This document shows, one piece after another, positions 1 through 7,694 of a stretch of 8,066 bases of DNA; positions within the stretch are counted from its first letter, which is position 1, and every line of letters starts with the position of its first letter. Source of the stretch: Thermus kawarayensis JCM 12314 (lineage in GTDB: Bacteria > Deinococcota > Deinococci > Deinococcales > Thermaceae); contig BBBL01000061.1 in the NCBI GenBank assembly GCA_001311545.1, positions 1 to 8,066 on the forward strand, read 5' to 3'. A model generated the notes under the pieces. The model searched no databases and was not told where the DNA came from. It saw nothing but the letters and a program-made list of their open reading frames with translations. The position numbers and the translations under genes were made by a program.

Positions 1-655
1 CCTACGCTACTACGGCTTCGTGCCCCCGGAAGGGCCCTCAAGGGGAAGCGCTTCGTGGCCATGCACCTCTCCCACCTCCACCCCTTGGCGGAGCGGTACG
101 CCACGTGGTCTTCCCCGCCCCCACCTTCTACGAGAAGCGGGGGCACCTGGCAAACCTGGAAGGCCGCGTCCTTCCCCTCTCCCCCGCCCCCATAGAGAAC
201 GGGGAGGCGGAGGGTGCCCTCCAGGTCCTCGCCCTCCTGGCCGAGGCCCTGGGGGTGCGGCCCCCCTTCCGCCTCCACCTGGAGGCCGAGCGGGAGCTCA
301 AGTCCGCAAGGTGCCCGGGGCCTTGGGCCTCCTGGCCTTCCGCACCCAGGCCCTGAGGCCCAGGCCCCAAGGGGGTGCTCTACCTCCGGCCCAGCATGTG
401 GAAGGCGCACCAGGCCGTGGGCAAGGCCCAAGAGGCGGCGAGCCCCGAGCTTTGGGCCCACCCGGAAACGGCCAAATCCGAGGCCCTGCCCGAGGGGGCC
501 CGGGTGGCCGTGGAAACCCCCCTGGGCCGCTCGAGGCCCGGGTGGTCCACCGGGAGGACCTCCCCAAGGGGTTCCTCTACCTCTCGGGCCTGGGAGCGGC
601 CGCCGGGCGCCTCTTGGAAGGCCGGGTTCTGGTTCCCACAGGAGGTGAAGCGTGA
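1..655 (+). CDS. nuoG: NADH-quinone oxidoreductase subunit G (NuoG/Nqo3), C-terminal part, frameshifted
   Basis: This is the C-terminal end (roughly 218 residues) of the largest hydrophilic-arm subunit of complex I; the N-terminal iron-sulfur part lies left of the window. What is seen is the tail of the molybdopterin-oxidoreductase-like domain, with stretches such as [31 protein letters not shown] and [19 protein letters not shown], ending in VLVPTGGEA. These match T. thermophilus Nqo3 as I remember it. The reading frame breaks five times. One base is missing near 36 (frame 2 to 1), 102 (1 to 3), 303 (3 to 2) and 530 (3 to 2). Near 365-371 there is one extra C or two missing bases (2 to 3). 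No single ORF covers it. The stop TGA at 653-655 overlaps the GTG start of nuoH, and the end of the gene carries the nuoH ribosome binding site. In this family the C-terminal domain is structural and has no active molybdenum cofactor. Identity is sure; the exact residues at the breaks are not. Confidence 0.95.
   Translation, partial: LRYYGFVPPEGPSRGSASWPCTSPTSTPWRSGTPRGLPRPHLLREAGAPGKPGRPRPSPLPRPHRERGGGGCPPGPRPPGRGPGGAAPLPPPPGGRAGAQVRKVPGALGLLAFRTQALRPRPQGGALPPAQHVEGAPGRGQGPRGGEPRALGPPGNGQIRGPARGGPGGRGNPPGPLEARVVHREDLPKGFLYLSGLGAAAGRLLEGRVLVPTGGEA
640..646 (+). promoter_or_regulatory. Ribosome binding site of nuoH
   Basis: AGGAGGT lies five bases before GTG 652, inside the last codons of nuoG. 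It fixes the GTG start and the GTGA overlap (652-655). Confidence 0.9.
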
Positions 656-1741
656 GCTACCCCCTGGACCCCTACTGGATGGTGGCCTTGAAGGCCCTCT
701 TGGTTGTCATCGGCCTCCTCACCGCCTTCGCCTTCATGACCCTCATTGAAAGGAGCTCCTCGCCCGCTTCCAGATCCGCCTGGGTCCCAACCGGGTGGGG
801 CCCATGGGCCTCTTCCAGCCCATGGCCGATGCCATCAAGAGCATCTTCAAGGAAGACCTGGTGGTGGAGAGGGCCGACAAGGTCCTCTTCGTGCTGGCCC
901 CCCTCATCGGCGTGGTCTTCGCCCTCCTGGCCTTTGGGGCCATCCCCTTCGGCCCCCCGGGGAGCTTCTTCGGCTATAGCCCCTGGGTGCTGAACCTGGA
1001 CCTGGGCCTCCTCTACCTCTTCGCCGTGAGCGAGATGGCCATCTACGGCATCTTCCTGGCGGGCTGGGCCTCGGGGAGCAAGTACAGCTCCTTGGCTCCT
1101 TGCGCTCCTCGGCGAGCCTCATCTCCTACGAGCTCGGCCTGGGCATCGCCCTCCTCTCCCCGGTGCTTCTGGTGGGGAGCCTCAACCTGAACGACATCGT
1201 GAACTGGCAGAAGGAGCACGGCTGGCTCTTCCTCTACGCCTTCCCCGCCTTCCTGATCTACGCCATCGCCGCCCTGGCCGAGGCCGCCCGCACCCCCTTT
1301 GACCTCCCCGAGGCCGAGCAGGAGCTGGTGGGGGGCTACCACACCGAGTACAGCTCCATCAAGTGGGCCCTTTTCCAGATGACCGAGTACATCCACTTCA
1401 TCACCGCCAGTGCCCTCATCCCCACCCTCTTCCTGGGAGGCTGGACCATGCCCTTCCTCGAGGTCCCCTACCTCTGGATGTTCCTCAAAATCGCCTTCTT
1501 CCTCTTCCTCTTCATCTGGATCCGGGCCACCTGGTTCCGCCTGCGCTACGACCAGCTCCTCCGCTTCGGCTGGGGCTTCCTCTTCCCCGGGGCCCTTCTC
1601 TGGTTCCTCCTGACCGCCCTGGTGGTGGCCCTGGACCTCCCCAGGACCTACCTCCTCTACCTCTCCGCCCTAAGCTTCCTCGTCCTCATGGGGGCGGTCC
1701 TCTACACCCCTAAGCCTGCCCGCAAAGGAGGTGGCGCATGA
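652..1741 (+). CDS. nuoH: NADH-quinone oxidoreductase subunit H (NuoH/Nqo8), frameshifted
   Basis: This is the membrane subunit that anchors the hydrophilic arm and forms much of the quinone-binding chamber; the family has about nine membrane helices. It starts at GTG 652 ([20 protein letters not shown]), preceded by AGGAGGT at 640-646, and overlaps the nuoG stop by four bases. Visible signatures are [37 protein letters not shown] and the acidic quinone-side loop [20 protein letters not shown], followed by [13 protein letters not shown]. One base is missing near 755 (ERRLLARF expected, G lost from GGAGGCTC) and one near 1087 (SGSKYS then [16 protein letters not shown] expected). Adding both back gives 363 residues, against about 365 in T. 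thermophilus; the N-terminus is two residues shorter. The part from 1100 to the stop is one open frame of over 210 residues. The C-terminus GGGA is written over the nuoI ribosome binding site. Identity is sure. Confidence 0.98.
1724..1732 (+). promoter_or_regulatory. Ribosome binding site of nuoI
   Basis: AAAGGAGGT is a full-strength Shine-Dalgarno sequence five bases before ATG 1738, within the codons for the nuoH tail KGGGA. It belongs to a 19-base junction that recurs before nuoN (6303-6321). Confidence 0.9.
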
Positions 1742-2295
1742 CCCTGAAGGCCCTGGCCCAAAGCCTCGGCATCACCCTCAAGTACCTCTTCTCCAAACCG
1801 GTGACCGTCCCCTACCCCGACGCCCCCGTGGCCCTCAAGCCCCGCTTCCACGGGCGGCACGTCCTCACCCGGCACCCGAACGGCCTGGAGAAGTGCATCG
1901 GCTGCTCCCTCTGCGCCGCCGCCTGCCCCGCCTACGCCATCTACGTGGAGCCGGCGGAGAACGACCCGGAAAACCCGGTCTCCGCGGGGGAGCGGTACGC
2001 CAAGGTCTACGAGATCAACATGCTCCGGTGCATCTTCTGCGGCCTCTGCGAGGAGGCCTGCCCCACGGGGGCCATCGTGTTGGGGTACGACTTTGAGATG
2101 GCCGACTACCAGTACTCCGACCTCGTCTACGGCAAGGAGGACATGCTGGTGGACGTGGTGGGCACCAAGCCCCAGCGCCGGGAGGCCAAGATCACCGGCA
2201 AGGCGGTCAAGCCCGGCTACGTGGTGCCTTACGTGCGGCCCGAGCTGGAGGCTTCCAAGCCCCCACGGAAAGGAGGAAACCGTGAGCCTCTTTGA
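1738..2295 (+). CDS. nuoI: NADH-quinone oxidoreductase subunit I (NuoI/Nqo9), 2x[4Fe-4S] ferredoxin-like
   Basis: This hydrophilic subunit carries clusters N6a and N6b, which pass electrons to the terminal cluster N2 beside the quinone site. The 185-residue frame is open from ATG 1738. It has two ferredoxin motifs: [12 protein letters not shown] (Cys 53, 56, 59, 63) and [12 protein letters not shown] (Cys 98, 101, 104, 108). All eight ligands are present. Start choice is clear: AAAGGAGGT at 1724-1732, and ATGA overlaps the nuoH stop. The last few residues ([11 protein letters not shown]) look wrong. If the five C at 2260-2264 were six, the protein would end KPPTERRKP with a stop at 2283-2285. 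That gives 182 residues, the T. thermophilus length, and a 4-base GTGA overlap with nuoJ like the other junctions. So the true end is probably 2285 rather than 2295. Identity is sure; the C-terminus is inferred. Confidence 0.97.
   Translation: MTLKALAQSLGITLKYLFSKPVTVPYPDAPVALKPRFHGRHVLTRHPNGLEKCIGCSLCAAACPAYAIYVEPAENDPENPVSAGERYAKVYEINMLRCIFCGLCEEACPTGAIVLGYDFEMADYQYSDLVYGKEDMLVDVVGTKPQRREAKITGKAVKPGYVVPYVRPELEASKPPRKGGNREPL
2268..2276 (+). promoter_or_regulatory. Ribosome binding site of nuoJ
   Basis: GAAAGGAGG lies five bases before GTG 2282 and decides the nuoJ start. It lies within the last codons of nuoI in either version of that gene's C-terminus. Confidence 0.9.
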
Positions 2296-2814
2296 AGGCC
2301 TGGCGGTGGCCCTGCTCCTTCTGAGCGGGGTGCTGGTGGTCACCCTCAGGAACGCCATCCACGCCGCCCTGGCCTCATCCTGAACTTTCTGGTCCTGGCG
2401 GGGGTCTACATGGCCCTGGACGCACGCTTTTTGGGCTTTATCCAGATCATCGTCTACGCCGGGGCCATCGTGGTCCTCTTCCTCTTCGTCATCATGCTTC
2501 TCTTCGCCGCCCAGGGAGAGGTGGGCTTTGACCCCCTGGTGCGCTCCAAGCCCCTGGCGGCCCTCCTGGCCCTGGGGGTGGCGGGGATGCTCCTTTCGGG
2601 GCTTGGGGGGCTGAACCTCGCCTTCACCCAGGACCTCCAGGGCGGGCTTCCCCAGGCCCTGGGACCCCTCCTCTACGGGGACTGGGTCTTTGTGCTCCTC
2701 GCCGTGGGCTTCCTCCTCATGGCCGCCACGGTGGTGGCCGTGGCCCTGGTCCAGCCCTCCCGCCCCTTGGACGCCCTTCCCCGGGAAGAGCGGGAAAAGG
2801 AGGTGGTGCGGTGA
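2282..2814 (+). CDS. nuoJ: NADH-quinone oxidoreductase subunit J (NuoJ/Nqo10), frameshifted
   Basis: This membrane subunit (five helices in the family) sits between the quinone module and the antiporter-like subunits; its third helix is a flexible link in proton coupling. It starts at GTG 2282 ([20 protein letters not shown]), preceded by GAAAGGAGG at 2268-2276. The conserved third-helix segment [20 protein letters not shown] is present, with its tyrosine at restored residue 59. One C is missing near 2373: the text reads GCCTCATCCTGA, whereas GCCCTCATCCTGAAC gives the expected [13 protein letters not shown]. Without the repair the first frame stops after about 31 residues and the rest has only an internal ATG at 2410. 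Restored length is 177 residues, against about 176 in T. thermophilus. The tail is charged ([11 protein letters not shown]) and carries the nuoK ribosome binding site. Identity is sure. Confidence 0.97.
2795..2804 (+). promoter_or_regulatory. Ribosome binding site of nuoK
   Basis: AAAAGGAGGT lies six bases before GTG 2811, within the nuoJ tail codons. It supports the GTG start and translational coupling through the GTGA overlap. Confidence 0.9.
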
Positions 2815-3098
2815 GCTTCCTCTTGGCCTCCGCCCTCCTCTTCGCCCTGGGGGTCTACGGGGTCCTCACCCGCAGGACCGCCATCCTGGTCTTCCTCTCC
2901 GTTGAGCTCATGCTGAACGCGGCCAACCTCTCCCTGGTGGGCTTCGCCCGGGCCCATGGCCTGGAAGGCCAGGTGGCCGCCCTCATGGTCATCGCCATCG
3001 CCGCCGCCGAGGTGGCCGTGGGCCTGGGGCTCATCGTGGCCATCTTCCGCCACCGGGAAAGCACCGCGGTGGACGACCTCTCCGAGCTTAGGGGGTGA
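2811..3098 (+). CDS. nuoK: NADH-quinone oxidoreductase subunit K (NuoK/Nqo11)
   Basis: This is the small three-helix membrane subunit, homologous to MrpC, that supplies key glutamates to the proton path next to NuoN. The frame is 95 residues and intact, the usual length. It begins [20 protein letters not shown] at GTG 2811, overlapping the nuoJ stop by four bases (GTGA), with AAAAGGAGGT at 2795-2804. The two membrane glutamates needed for coupling are present: Glu32 in [13 protein letters not shown] and Glu67 in [17 protein letters not shown]. It ends in a short polar tail ([15 protein letters not shown]). It is the only gene in the window without a detectable frame break, which fits its small size. 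Identity is sure. Confidence 0.98.
   Translation: MSFLLASALLFALGVYGVLTRRTAILVFLSVELMLNAANLSLVGFARAHGLEGQVAALMVIAIAAAEVAVGLGLIVAIFRHRESTAVDDLSELRG
3091..3098 (+). promoter_or_regulatory. Probable ribosome binding site of nuoL
   Basis: GGGGGTGA overlaps the nuoK stop and lies two bases before ATG 3101. It resembles the 3' half of the consensus (GGAGGTGA) with one mismatch. It would be unusable for the alternative GTG start at 3095, which lies inside it, so it favours ATG 3101. Confidence 0.6.
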
Positions 3099-3100
3099 AC

Positions 3101-4918
3101 ATGGCGCTTCTCTCCACCATCCTCCTGCCCCTCTTGGGCTTCGCCCTTATGGGGCTTTTTGGCAAAAGGATGCGGGAACCCCTTCCCGGGGTCCTGGCCT
3201 CGGGGCTCGTCCTGGCCTCCTTTTTGGTGGGGGTGGGGCTTCTCCTCTCGGGCGGGGCCCATTTTAAGGCGGAGTGGCTTCCCGGGATCCCCTTTAGCCT
3301 CCTTCTGGACAACCTCTCCGGTCTCATGCTGATCATCGTCACCGGGGTGGGCTTCCTCATCCACGTGTACGCCATCGGCTACATGGCGAAAGACCCCGGC
3401 TACAGCCGCTTCTTCGCCTACTTCAACTTCTTCATCGCCATGATGCTCACCCTGGTCCTCGCCGACAGCTACCCGGTGATGTTCATCGGCTGGGAGGGGG
3501 TGGGCCTGGCGAGCTTCCTCCTCATCGGCTTCTGGTACAAGAACCCCCGGTACGCCGACAGCGCCCGCAAGGCCTTCATCGTGAACCGCATCGGCGACCT
3601 GGGCTTCATGCTGGGCATGGCCATCCTCTGGGCCTCTACGGCACCCTCTCCATCAGCGAGCTCAAGGAGGCCCTGGAAGGCCCCCTGAGGAACCCCAGCC
3701 TCCTGGCCCTGGCGGGGTTCCTCCTCTTCCTGGGAGCGGTGGGAAAAAGCGCCCAGGTGCCCCTCATGGTCTGGCTCCCCGACGCCATGGCCGGCCCCAC
3801 CCCCGTCTCCGCCCTGATCCACGCGGCCACCATGGTGACGGCGGGGGTCTACCTCATCACCCGGAGCTCCTTCCTCTACAGCGCCCTCCCCGAGGTCTCC
3901 TACGCCATCGCCGTGATCGGGCTCCTCACGGCGGCCTACGGGGCCCTTTCCGCCTTCGGCCAGACCGATATCAAGAAGATCGTGGCCTACTCCACCATCA
4001 GCCAGCTGGGGTACATGTTCCTGGCGGCGGGGGTGGGGGCCTACTGGGCCGCCCTCTTCCACGTCTTCACCCACGCCTTCTTCAAGGCCCTCCTCTTCCT
4101 GGCCTCGGGGAGCGTGATTCACGCCCTGGGGGGCGAGCAGGACGTGCGCAGGATGGGGGGCCTCTGGAAGCACCTGCCAAAGACCCGCTGGCACGGCCTC
4201 ATCGGGGCCCTGGCCCTGGGAGGCCTTCCCCTCCTTTCCGGCTTCTTTTCCAAGGACGCCATCCTCACCGCCACCCTCACCTACCCCTTCGGCGGCGTGG
4301 GCTTCTACGTGGGGGCGCTCCTCGTGGCGGTCCTCACCGCCATGTACGCCATGCGCTGGTTCGTCCTGGTCTTCCTGGGGGAGGAACGGGGCCACGGCCA
4401 TCCCCACGAGGCCCCGCCGGTGATGCTCTGGCCCAACCACCTCCTGGCCTTAGGAGCGGTCCTCGCCGGCTACCTGGCCCTGCCCCACCCCCTGCCCAAC
4501 CTCCTGGAGCCCTTCTTGAAGCCCGCTTTGGCGGAGGTGGAGGCCCACCACCTCTCCTTAGGGGCGGAGTGGGGCCTCATCGCCCTCTCGGCGGCGGTGG
4601 CGGTCTTTGGGCTTTGGTTCGGCTACACCTTCTTCCAAAGGAAGGCCCTCCCCGCCTGGTACCTGGCCTTTGAGGCCTGGAGCCGGGAGAGCTTTTACGT
4701 GGACCAGGTCTACAACGCCCTGGTGGTGAACCCCCTGAAGGCCCTGGCGGAAGCCTCTTTTACGGGGACAACGGCCTCCTCCGGGGGTACGTGGGCTAGG
4801 GGGAGGGGTGCGGGGCCTGGGCCAGACCTTGGGCCGCCTGCAGACGGGTTACCTCAGGCTTTACGCCCTGCTCTTTGTGCTGGGCGCTTTGGTGCTTCTG
4901 GGGGTGATGCGGTGGTAG
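3101..4918 (+). CDS. nuoL: NADH-quinone oxidoreductase subunit L (NuoL/Nqo12), frameshifted
   Basis: This is the distal antiporter-like proton-pumping subunit, related to MrpA; the family has about 16 membrane helices plus a long lateral amphipathic helix. Conserved pump residues are present at restored positions: Glu132 in [17 protein letters not shown], Lys216 in [15 protein letters not shown] and Lys385 in GFFSKDAIL. The signature [20 protein letters not shown] is also complete. I prefer ATG 3101 ([14 protein letters not shown]), because GGGGGTGA at 3091-3098 can serve as its ribosome binding site and the length then fits. GTG 3095, which would overlap the nuoK stop, is the alternative. 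One base is missing near 3635 ([14 protein letters not shown] expected), near 4755 ([11 protein letters not shown] expected) and near 4793 (GTGGG(G)CTAGG; an in-frame TAG appears otherwise). With three bases added the product is 606 residues, the T. thermophilus length, ending in a last helix [19 protein letters not shown] before TAG 4916-4918. Identity is sure. Confidence 0.98.
4900..4908 (+). promoter_or_regulatory. Probable ribosome binding site of nuoM
   Basis: GGGGGTGAT matches GGAGGTGAT except at one base and lies three bases before GTG 4912, within the last codons of nuoL. It is weaker and closer than the other sites, so nuoM may depend more on ribosomes finishing nuoL. Confidence 0.6.
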
Positions 4919-6317
4919 TCCTGGCGATCCTTTTACCCATCCTCTTCGGGATCCTCCTCCTTCTGGGCCTGCCTCGAGGCCTGGGGCCTTGGGGGGCGGG
5001 GCTTTCCCTGCTCCTTAACCTCTACCTCTTCCTGACCCACCCGGGCGGGGTGGCCCACGCCTTCCAGGCCCCCCTCCTTCCCGGGGCCGGGGTGTACTGG
5101 GCCTTCGGACTGGACGGGCTTTCCGCCCTCTTCTTCCTCACCATCGCCCTCACCGTCTTCCTGGGGGCTCTGGTGGCGAGGGTGGAGGGGCGCTTCCTGG
5201 GCCTCGCCCTCCTCATGGAGGGGCTCCTCCTCGGCCTCTTCGCCGCCCGGGACCTCCTCGTCTTCTACCTCTTCTTCGAAGCGGCCCTCATCCCCGCCCT
5301 CCTCATGCTCCTCTTCTACGGGGGAGAAGGGCGCCTCCGGGCCCTTTACACCTTCCTCCTCTTCACCCTGGCCGGGAGCCTGCCCATGCTGGCCGCCATC
5401 CTGGCGGTGAAGGCCCTGGAGGAAGCCCGAGCTTCCTCCTTCAGGACCTCCTGGCCCACCCCGTCCGGGGACAGGCCGCCTTCTGGATCTTCCTGGGCTT
5501 CGCCCTGGCCTTCGCCATCAAGACGCCCCTTTTCCCGGTGCACGCCTGGCTCCCCCTCTTCCACCGGGAGAACCACCCCTCAGGGCTTGCCGACGCCTGG
5601 GCACCCTCTACAAGGTGGGGGTCTTCGCCTTCTTCCGCTACGCCATCCCCCTGGCCCCCGAGGGCTTCTCCGGCTCCAGGGCCTCCTTCTCTTCCTCGCC
5701 GCCCTCTCCGCCCTCTACGGGGCCTGGGTGGCCTTCGCCGCCAGGGACGCCAAGAGCTCCTGGCCTACGCCGGGGTTTCCCACATGGGGGTGGCCGCCCT
5801 GGGCGTCTTCTCGGGCACGCCGGAGGGGGCCACGGGGGGGCTTTACCTCCTTTCGGCCAGCGGCGTCTACACCGGGGGGCTTTTCCTGCTTTTCGGGAGG
5901 CTTTACGAAAGGCTCCACACCCTAGAGATCGGGCGCTACCGGGGCCTGGCCCAAAGCGCCCCGGGCCTCGCCGCCCTGGCCCTCCTCCTCTTCCTGGCCA
6001 TGGTAGGCCTCCCCGGGCTTTCCGGCTTCCCCGGGGAGTTTTTGACCCTGCTCGGGGCCTACAAGGCCAGCCCCTGGCTTGCCGCTTTGGCCTTCCTCTC
6101 GGTCATCGCCTCCGCGGCCTACGCCCTCACCGCCTTCCAGAAGACCTTCTGGGAGGAGGAGGGCAGGCCCGTGGAGGACCTGAAGGCAGGGGAGTGGGGC
6201 TTCGCCCTCCTGGTGGGGCTGGCCCTGGTTCTCATGGGGGTTTTCCCCGGGTACTTCCTCCAGGGGCTTAGGCCCCTGGCGGAGGCCTTCGCCAAGATCC
6301 TCGGAGGTGGCGCATGA
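4912..6317 (+). CDS. nuoM: NADH-quinone oxidoreductase subunit M (NuoM/Nqo13), frameshifted
   Basis: This is the middle antiporter-like proton-pumping subunit (about 14 helices in the family). It starts at GTG 4912 ([20 protein letters not shown]), overlapping the nuoL stop by seven bases; GGGGGTGAT at 4900-4908 is a near-match ribosome binding site. Key charged residues are at restored positions Glu123 ([15 protein letters not shown]), Lys204 ([15 protein letters not shown]) and Glu377 ([16 protein letters not shown]). [12 protein letters not shown] and [20 protein letters not shown] are also typical. One base is missing near 5430 ([12 protein letters not shown] expected), 5597 ([19 protein letters not shown]), 5674 ([16 protein letters not shown]) and 5752 ([14 protein letters not shown]). 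With four bases added the product is 469 residues, equal to T. thermophilus Nqo13. As written, the first part shares a reading frame with the middle of nuoL, giving a false fused ORF. The C-terminus GGGA overlaps the nuoN start region. Identity is sure. Confidence 0.98.
6303..6308 (+). promoter_or_regulatory. Ribosome binding site of nuoN
   Basis: GGAGGT lies five bases before ATG 6314, inside the nuoM C-terminal GGGA codons, in the same arrangement as at the nuoH/nuoI junction. Confidence 0.9.
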
Positions 6318-7593
6318 CCCTTTTGGTCCTCGCCCTGTTCTCGGTAGCCCTTACCCTCCTGGGCTTTTTCCTGCCCGTGCCCCTGTTCAAGCGGCTCACC
6401 ATCCTGGCTTAAGCCTCGCCCTCCTCTCCCTCCTCGCCACCTGGGGGAGGCCCTTGGCCATGGGGCCTTACCAGGTGGACGCCCTCTCCCAGACCTTCAC
6501 CCTCCTCGCCCTCCTGGGGGCTTTGTGGACGGTGGGCCTGGTGCGGAGCGGGCGGTTTGAGTTTTACCTCCTCGTGCTCTACGCCGCCTTGGGGATGCAC
6601 CTCCTGGCCTCCACCAAGAACCTCATCCTGATGCTGGTGGCCCTCGAGGCCCTCTCCCTCCCCCTCTATGCCCTGGCCACCTGGCGCAAGGGGCAGGGCC
6701 TCGAGGCCGCCCTCAAGTACTTCCTCCTGGGGGCTTTGGCCGCCGCCTTCTTCCTCTACGGGGCGGCCTTCCACTTCGGGGCTACGGGAAGCTTCCTGGC
6801 GGGCACCCCCGGCCAAGGCCCCCTCTACGCCCTGGCCCTGGGCCTCCTCCTGGTGGGCCTGGGCTTTAAAGCGGCCCTCGCCCCCTTCCACTTCTGGACC
6901 CCCGACGTCTACCAGGGAAGCCCCACCCCGGTGGTCCTCTTCATGGCCACCTCGGTAAAGGCCGCCGCCTTCGCCGCCCTCCTCCGGGTGGTGGCCCCCG
7001 GGACACCCGAGGCCTTGGCCCTCCTCATCGCCCTTTCCGTGGTGGTGGGCAACCTGGCCGCCCTGGCCCAAAGGGAGGCCAAAAGGCTTCTCGCCTATAG
7101 CTCCGTGGCCCACGCCGGCTACATGGCCCTGGCCCTCTACACCGGGAACGCCCAGGCCCTGGCTTCTACCTCCTCACCTACGTCCTGGCCACCGGCCTGG
7201 CCTTCGCCGTGCTCTCGGAGATCTCCCCCGACCGGGTGCCCTTAGAGGCCTCCGGGGGCTCTTCCACCGGGACCCCCTCCTGGGCCTGGCCCTCTTCCTC
7301 GCCGCCCTCTCCCTCCTGGGCCTTCCGCCCCTGGCGGGCTTTTGGGGCAAGTACCTGGTCTTCACCGAGGCTGCCAAGGCGGGCCAGTGGGGGCTTCTGG
7401 TCCTGGCCCTGGTCACCAGCGCCGTGAGCGCCTACTACTACCTGGCCCTGGGGCTTTCCGTCTTCGGGCGGGGAGAGGCCGAGGCCAGGCCCCGCCCCCT
7501 GGCCCGGGGCGTGGCCCTCCTGGTGCCCTGGCCCTCCTTCTCCTGGGGCTTTTGCCGGGAAGCGTCCTCCCCGCCCTGGCGGCGGGAGGCTGA
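6314..7593 (+). CDS. nuoN: NADH-quinone oxidoreductase subunit N (NuoN/Nqo14), frameshifted
   Basis: This is the antiporter-like pumping subunit closest to the quinone module (about 14 helices) and the last gene of the operon. It starts at ATG 6314 ([20 protein letters not shown]); ATGA overlaps the nuoM stop and GGAGGT lies at 6303-6308. Conserved charges are seen at restored positions Glu112 (LVALEALSLPLYALATW), Lys186 (GLGFKAALAPFHFWTPDVY) and about Lys347 (LAGFWGKYLVF). QREAKRLLAYSSVAHAGYM is also typical. One base is missing near 6408 (a TAA otherwise appears in CTGGCTTAAGC), 7161 (NAQALGFYLLTYV expected), 7259 (GGLFHRDPLLGLALFLAAL) and 7522 (LLVALALLLLGLLPGSV). Four added bases give 427 residues, the T. 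thermophilus length, ending PALAAGG before TGA 7591-7593. The segment between 6409 and 7160 is one open frame and highly typical. Identity is sure. Confidence 0.98.
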
Positions 7594-7620
7594 TACCACC
7601 CCATGCTGCTTGGGCCAGCA

Positions 7621-7632
7621 TAGGGGCCCCTA
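7621..7632. repeat. 12-bp perfect palindrome
   Basis: TAGGGGCCCCTA is self-complementary over all 12 bases and starts 28 bases after the nuoN stop. It has no loop, so it is a poor RNA hairpin but could be a protein-binding site or chance in GC-rich DNA. Its core GGGGCCCC occurs again at 7691-7698, at the foot of the terminator hairpin. Confidence 0.5.
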
Positions 7633-7694
7633 GGCAGGCTCCCCGGGCCGGTAGGCCGAGAAAGGGTATGAAGGCCACTGGGAGCCTTCTGGGG

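Noticed and set aside
3469..4440. 323-residue open frame on the minus strand
   Set aside because: It is antisense to nuoL, has low-complexity E/G/H-rich composition typical of the complement of GC-rich membrane protein genes, and has no family motif.
6409..7113. 234-residue minus-strand open frame, and similar ones at 1702-2358 and 7178-7840
   Set aside because: These are shadows of nuoN, nuoI and the operon end. Their glycine-, glutamate- and arginine-rich translations reflect codon bias rather than proteins.
1..7593. Programmed ribosomal frameshifting as the cause of the many frame changes
   Set aside because: Twenty sites in seven genes, without slippery heptamers or consistent downstream structures, and mostly in short C or G runs, is not credible. 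Thermus dnaX slippage, a known case, uses a long A run.
1..7593. True pseudogenisation of the complex I operon
   Set aside because: Apart from the single-base losses, protein sequence, ribosome binding sites, overlaps and all checked functional residues are preserved, which decay would not allow across every gene.
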